DNA of 17,082 nt, taken from contig CAYWJW010000034.1 of assembly GCA_964458795.1 (NCBI GenBank), positions 1 through 17,082 of the forward strand. Reading direction: 5' to 3'. Under the pieces are notes generated by a model. The model searched no databases. It saw nothing but the letters and a program-made list of their open reading frames with translations, and was not told the origin of the DNA. Source of the DNA: JAJTHY01 sp964458795. GTDB taxonomy: Bacteria; Pseudomonadota; Alphaproteobacteria; Rickettsiales; Midichloriaceae. The translations under genes and the position numbers were made by a program. Position 1 is the stretch's first letter. Each line of letters starts with the position of its first letter. This document shows positions 14,473-17,082 of the stretch, in pieces.

Positions 14473-15687
14473 TTAGCATACAGGCCCTCTGTTTTCTTCC
14501 GTTAGCTCTTTTCGCTTAGTAATATACTTGGCATAATAATCAATATCAATACCTTGCGACTTTAAGTAAGGTCGAATCTCTATGCCAATTTCTATGTGAT
14601 ACTTCAATATATCTACAATACTTGGTATAAGTGCAGCGTTTGCTAGAAAACTTTCCTTAATAAAGGCTTCATAATCGTTTAACGATCCACTGCTCTGTCG
14701 CCTTTTTGATGCATCAAAGACCAGTGGATTTGCTTGTTTTTTGTTGTTTGGCTTATAAGATAACATACACATACTAGGAAGATCATCTTCTATATTACAC
14801 CCATATAATTTTATACGATCACAATCTCTATGCACAATCTGTAATACAGTTGTTAAGTCTGCAAAATATCTGGGTTGATTCTTTATAAACTCGGATAAAC
14901 AGCCTTTTATTATTCCTATATCAATAGGGTTTAGGCCTTTCAATTTATGCCAACAGGCCATCATGTGAAGAAACTGACATAACGCTTTAGCCCCACTTTC
15001 AGGAGTGGCTATATAAAAGATTTGACCGAAATCTATAGCTGCAATGTGATCTTCACCATCAACGGTTACAATACCGATATTCCTGCTGTGCATATCACTA
15101 TTCCCATAAACAAACATACTTAAAGCAGTATATTGGAGGAATTCCTGCCAAAGTGGCGCACCAAGCAATCTACGCAAAGAGATCGCTTCTCCATAATCAG
15201 GAAATTCATTATATAACGTTGCAAAATCTTCTTGTAAATATTTGGAATAAACCAATGTAGATCTCTTGTCTTCTGAATTCACTTTTGCAATTACAATAGA
15301 ATTTTCAGGGGCTAGGCATTTATATCCTATTGTTTCTTGAAACATTCCCCTAATAATTTTTGCTCCAGCCAACTCATCTAGAGGAACGGCTTCTTGCTTA
15401 ATTATACCTCCTTCTTCACATTCATTGAATGTTAGCTTTCGCGACATACCATGTATACTAGTATTTTTAGGGTGATTTAGCTTTAATCTATCCATTGCTA
15501 CATAAGTCTTTAAAGGCGATCTTGGTGATTGCTTCGCCTCCTCTTCACGAGGCATATAAACCCTGAATATAGTTGCTTCTTTAGATTTTTCAATTTTTTG
15601 ACGCTTTGGTGGAGACTGCTCTCCGATTTCTTCATTAAAGGCTCTTTTATTATTATTACCTGGTAAAACATCGTTTTTATTTTGCAT
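14473..15687 (-). CDS. Predicted PI3/4-kinase-like protein with a nuclear localisation signal; candidate host-directed effector
   Basis: A 404-residue protein without a signal peptide or membrane helix. Residues 195-204 read GNSDMHSRNI, matching the catalytic loop DxHxxN of PI3/PI4 kinases and related atypical kinases. AIDFG follows at 217-221, supplying the metal-binding Asp219. The spacing of 21 residues between the two aspartates fits such folds. The N-lobe is too divergent for me to name the ATP lysine. Residues 14-31 form a classical bipartite nuclear localisation signal (KR, 12 residues, KRQK) in a disordered, charged N-terminus. Rickettsia secretes a PI3-kinase-like effector (Risk1), so a secreted kinase is plausible; equivalence is not shown. 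HipA-like kinases are the main alternative, but they lack this DFG. Neighbours give no operon partner. Confidence 0.7.
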   Translation of the reverse strand: MQNKNDVLPGNNNKRAFNEEIGEQSPPKRQKIEKSKEATIFRVYMPREEEAKQSPRSPLKTYVAMDRLKLNHPKNTSIHGMSRKLTFNECEEGGIIKQEAVPLDELAGAKIIRGMFQETIGYKCLAPENSIVIAKVNSEDKRSTLVYSKYLQEDFATLYNEFPDYGEAISLRRLLGAPLWQEFLQYTALSMFVYGNSDMHSRNIGIVTVDGEDHIAAIDFGQIFYIATPESGAKALCQFLHMMACWHKLKGLNPIDIGIIKGCLSEFIKNQPRYFADLTTVLQIVHRDCDRIKLYGCNIEDDLPSMCMLSYKPNNKKQANPLVFDASKRRQSSGSLNDYEAFIKESFLANAALIPSIVDILKYHIEIGIEIRPYLKSQGIDIDYYAKYITKRKELTEENRGPVC

Positions 15688-15689
15688 AT

Positions 15690-15711
15690 CGATAAATAAA
15701 TAAGTTTATCG
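15690..15711. repeat. Small inverted repeat in the leader of the kinase-like gene
   Basis: CGATAAA (15690-15696) and TTTATCG (15705-15711) are exact inverted copies with an 8-nt spacer. They lie immediately before the start codon at 15687 and within the predicted leader, where a hairpin or a dimeric regulator could affect expression. The short AT-rich arms make chance possible. Confidence 0.4.
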
Positions 15712-15717
15712 CATCAT

Positions 15718-15747
15718 AATATACTATGATTGTTAAAAATGCTTAAA
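15718..15747 (-). promoter_or_regulatory. Possible promoter of the kinase-like gene
   Basis: On the minus strand TTTAAG (15747-15742) and TATATT (15723-15718) are 18 nt apart, with the start codon 30 nt beyond the -10. The match is weak and the region is very AT-rich. Confidence 0.3.
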
Positions 15748-15841
15748 GATAGGATGATTCACCTAAACATTACCTTAATATATGTTTTATGCACATATTA
15801 TGGCAACACACTGATATAAATGAGATAATATAGTTAAAAAT

Positions 15842-15865
15842 AGCATATTTATAGAAAAATATGCT
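15842..15865. repeat. 9-bp inverted repeat between the two orphan genes
   Basis: AGCATATTT (15842-15850) and AAATATGCT (15857-15865) are exact inverted copies around the 6-nt loop ATAGAA. It lies in the 286-nt AT-rich gap between the kinase-like gene and the small secreted gene, which diverge from it. It could be an operator for either gene, or chance. Confidence 0.4.
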
Positions 15866-15973
15866 GAAAAATATTTTCATTATTTTACTAGACTTATCAT
15901 TATATAAGACTTAACCCTAAAAATCTCTCTGCAGCTTGGGATTGTTATTTATGAATTTTGAGATATAAAGGCA

Positions 15974-16399
15974 ATGTATAGAGTGAGATTAAATATGTGC
16001 AATCAACTTAGAATAGTGTTATTAGCTATCTTTTTAATGCTACCATCAATTGCTTTTGGATTAGATGAAACTTTAAAGTTTGCAGATTTGATCAAGGCAA
16101 GCCCTAGCATTGCCAACAGCTTACCTCAATCATTAGTAAATAAAGCGCTTCCTGGTAGTATAGTAAATATAAATGGAGTTCCATATGAAATCCGCTTCTT
16201 TAGTTTTGAAAATGTCGCTGGGGGTGCAGCATCAAATGTTAAATTTAAAGACTATATTAACCGCAATAGCTTAATGGAAAGCAAAGGCACAGTATCAGAA
16301 CCCATACCTGGCCTAAAATTTCAAGTATTTGACTTTCGCAGCTATAACCTAAAAGATGGCGTTTATTTCAGCATGGCACTCCGCAAGCTCCAGAAGTAG
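15974..16399 (+). CDS. Small secreted or periplasmic protein of unknown function
   Basis: A 141-residue protein I do not recognise. The N-terminus is a clear Sec signal peptide: basic residues (Arg3, Arg5, Arg13), a hydrophobic core LRIVLLAIFLMLPSIA, and a likely cleavage after AFG (about residue 29). The mature part of about 112 residues has no cysteine and no repeat. It includes ALPGSIVNINGVPYEIRFFSF, which reads as beta strands. A second in-frame ATG at 15995 would also keep the signal peptide and has a better-spaced purine run (AGAGTGAG), so the start is uncertain. It diverges from the kinase-like gene and is convergent with clpX. Its position in the accessory stretch makes a host-interaction role conceivable, but nothing shows it. 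Confidence 0.6.
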   Translation: MYRVRLNMCNQLRIVLLAIFLMLPSIAFGLDETLKFADLIKASPSIANSLPQSLVNKALPGSIVNINGVPYEIRFFSFENVAGGAASNVKFKDYINRNSLMESKGTVSEPIPGLKFQVFDFRSYNLKDGVYFSMALRKLQK

Positions 16400-16680
16400 A
16401 GGCTTAGACTATGCCCAATACTCTCCTCACCTGCTATTTATGCCTGCATTTACAGGTGTAATCAGGGGATTGACTAGCCTAAAGCATTCCAAACTATGAA
16501 TCTATTCGGCATCCTCGCGCCCTCACTCAAGGATTATGAAGAGTTTTAGGCACGACTTTCTTATCTTATACTGTAGTAGTATAACTGACTTTTTTGACCA
16601 GCGGAAGTCCCCAAGCAAAATATTTTGCATCCTTTATATTCGTGTCGGACAGAGACTAGTTAGCTTAACAAAGGTATGGC

Positions 16681-17082
16681 CTACTGATTCCCAGCCCTTG
16701 CATCTGGCTCAGGTGGAGTATCTAGAGTAGTTTTGACTGATTTAGCTTTCTTCTTAAACACCATTTTTGGCTTGGCCTTATCCATAATTACTGCATCATC
16801 AATAGTGACTTGTGCAACATCTTTAACTCCTGGAATATCATACATAAGTTCAAGCAAGCTTTCTTCCATTATGGTGCGTAATCCCCTTGCTCCTGCTTTG
16901 CGAGTAATTGCTTTTTTGGCTATGGCACGCAGGGCTTTCTCAGTAAATTTAAGTTCAACGCCTTCCATTTCAAATAGCTTTTGGAACTGCTTGACAATTG
17001 CATTCTTTGGTTCAGTCAAAATCTTTATTAATGCATCTTCACCCAAGTCATCAATAGTTGCAACTACAGGCAATCTGCCTAT
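16681..17082 (-). CDS. clpX: ATP-dependent Clp protease ATP-binding subunit ClpX (partial, C-terminal part)
   Basis: About 133 residues are present; the gene runs off the window end, so the N-terminal zinc domain and Walker motifs are outside. The visible part opens with IGRLPVVATIDDLGEDAL and continues ILTEPKNAIVKQFQKLFEMEGV. The sensor-2 region AGARGLRTIMEESLLELMYDIP, with its conserved arginine, follows, all as in ClpX. The 25-30-residue tail after MVFKKK is variable. ClpX unfolds substrates for ClpP. The region between this stop and the small secreted gene (16400-16680) is convergent; I see no confident gene or terminator in it. Confidence 0.95.
   Translation of the reverse strand: MGRLPVVATIDDLGEDALIKILTEPKNAIVKQFQKLFEMEGVELKFTEKALRAIAKKAITRKAGARGLRTIMEESLLELMYDIPGVKDVAQVTIDDAVIMDKAKPKMVFKKKAKSVKTTLDTPPEPDARAGNQ

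Noticed and set aside
14473..15687. HipA-type toxin kinase as the identity of the kinase-like gene
   Set aside because: The loop GNSDMHSRN resembles HipA, but there is no HipB-like partner gene and the AIDFG motif fits PI3/4-kinase-like proteins better; kept only as an alternative.
16566..16595. TTATACT/AGTATAA hairpin followed by a T6 run
   Set aside because: The stem is 7 bp and almost entirely A-T, five bases separate it from the T-run, and it is 167 nt beyond the nearest stop codon; too weak to call a terminator.
16615..16628. 14-nt palindrome gcaaaatattttgc
   Set aside because: Short AT-rich palindromes are expected by chance here and no gene context supports a site.
16536..16730. 64-codon open frame on the plus strand between the secreted gene and clpX
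   Set aside because: There is no Shine-Dalgarno, it overlaps the 3' end of clpX antisense, and the translation resembles no family.

Overview
The window is AT-rich and reads as chromosome of an intracellular alphaproteobacterium, most likely in the order Rickettsiales. The evidence is a retropepsin-like membrane protease resembling the rickettsial APRc family, an oxygen-dependent HemF, a YfgM-type membrane TPR protein, dnaA away from dnaN/recF, and a predicted secreted kinase with eukaryote-style sorting signals. I cannot place it to genus from sequence alone. I see no tRNA, rRNA, CRISPR array or intact insertion sequence.

Layout. Positions 147-1435 (+): a TPR membrane protein and a TetR-type regulator. 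Positions 1454-5515 (-): pepA-priA-retropepsin, overlapping genes with a recognisable promoter before pepA. Position 5583 (+): divergent tsaE. Positions 6126-6192: a perfect 32-bp-arm palindrome, then a strong sigma70-like promoter. Positions 6268-11502 (+): a tightly packed run of BPL_N amidotransferase-like protein, 2-Cys peroxiredoxin, thioredoxin reductase, coproporphyrinogen oxidase, YqgE/AlgH protein and a DASS-family transporter, closed by a hairpin terminator. Positions 11682-13498: rhodanese and dnaA, coupled by a 1-nt stop/start overlap. Positions 13613-14200: rpmI-rplT with their own extended -10 promoter. Positions 14201-16680: a looser, repeat-bearing accessory stretch with two orphan genes. 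The window ends inside the C-terminal part of clpX (-).

How the genes work together. Most are housekeeping: replication initiation and restart (DnaA, PriA), ribosome assembly (L35, L20), tRNA modification (TsaE), proteolysis (PepA, ClpX) and redox/haem functions (peroxiredoxin, TrxB, HemF). The peroxiredoxin-TrxB pair is a natural thiol peroxide-defence module, and HemF next to it uses oxygen and releases peroxide, so co-expression makes sense.

The least ordinary content is: (i) the protein at 14473-15687 (-), which has a PI3/4-kinase-like catalytic loop and DFG motif behind a classical bipartite nuclear localisation signal, so it is a candidate host-directed effector; (ii) the 67-nt perfect palindrome before the BPL_N gene; (iii) a dispersed 19-29-nt repeat in three copies at gene edges; (iv) a long inverted repeat between rplT and the kinase gene; and (v) an orphan small secreted protein beside the kinase gene.
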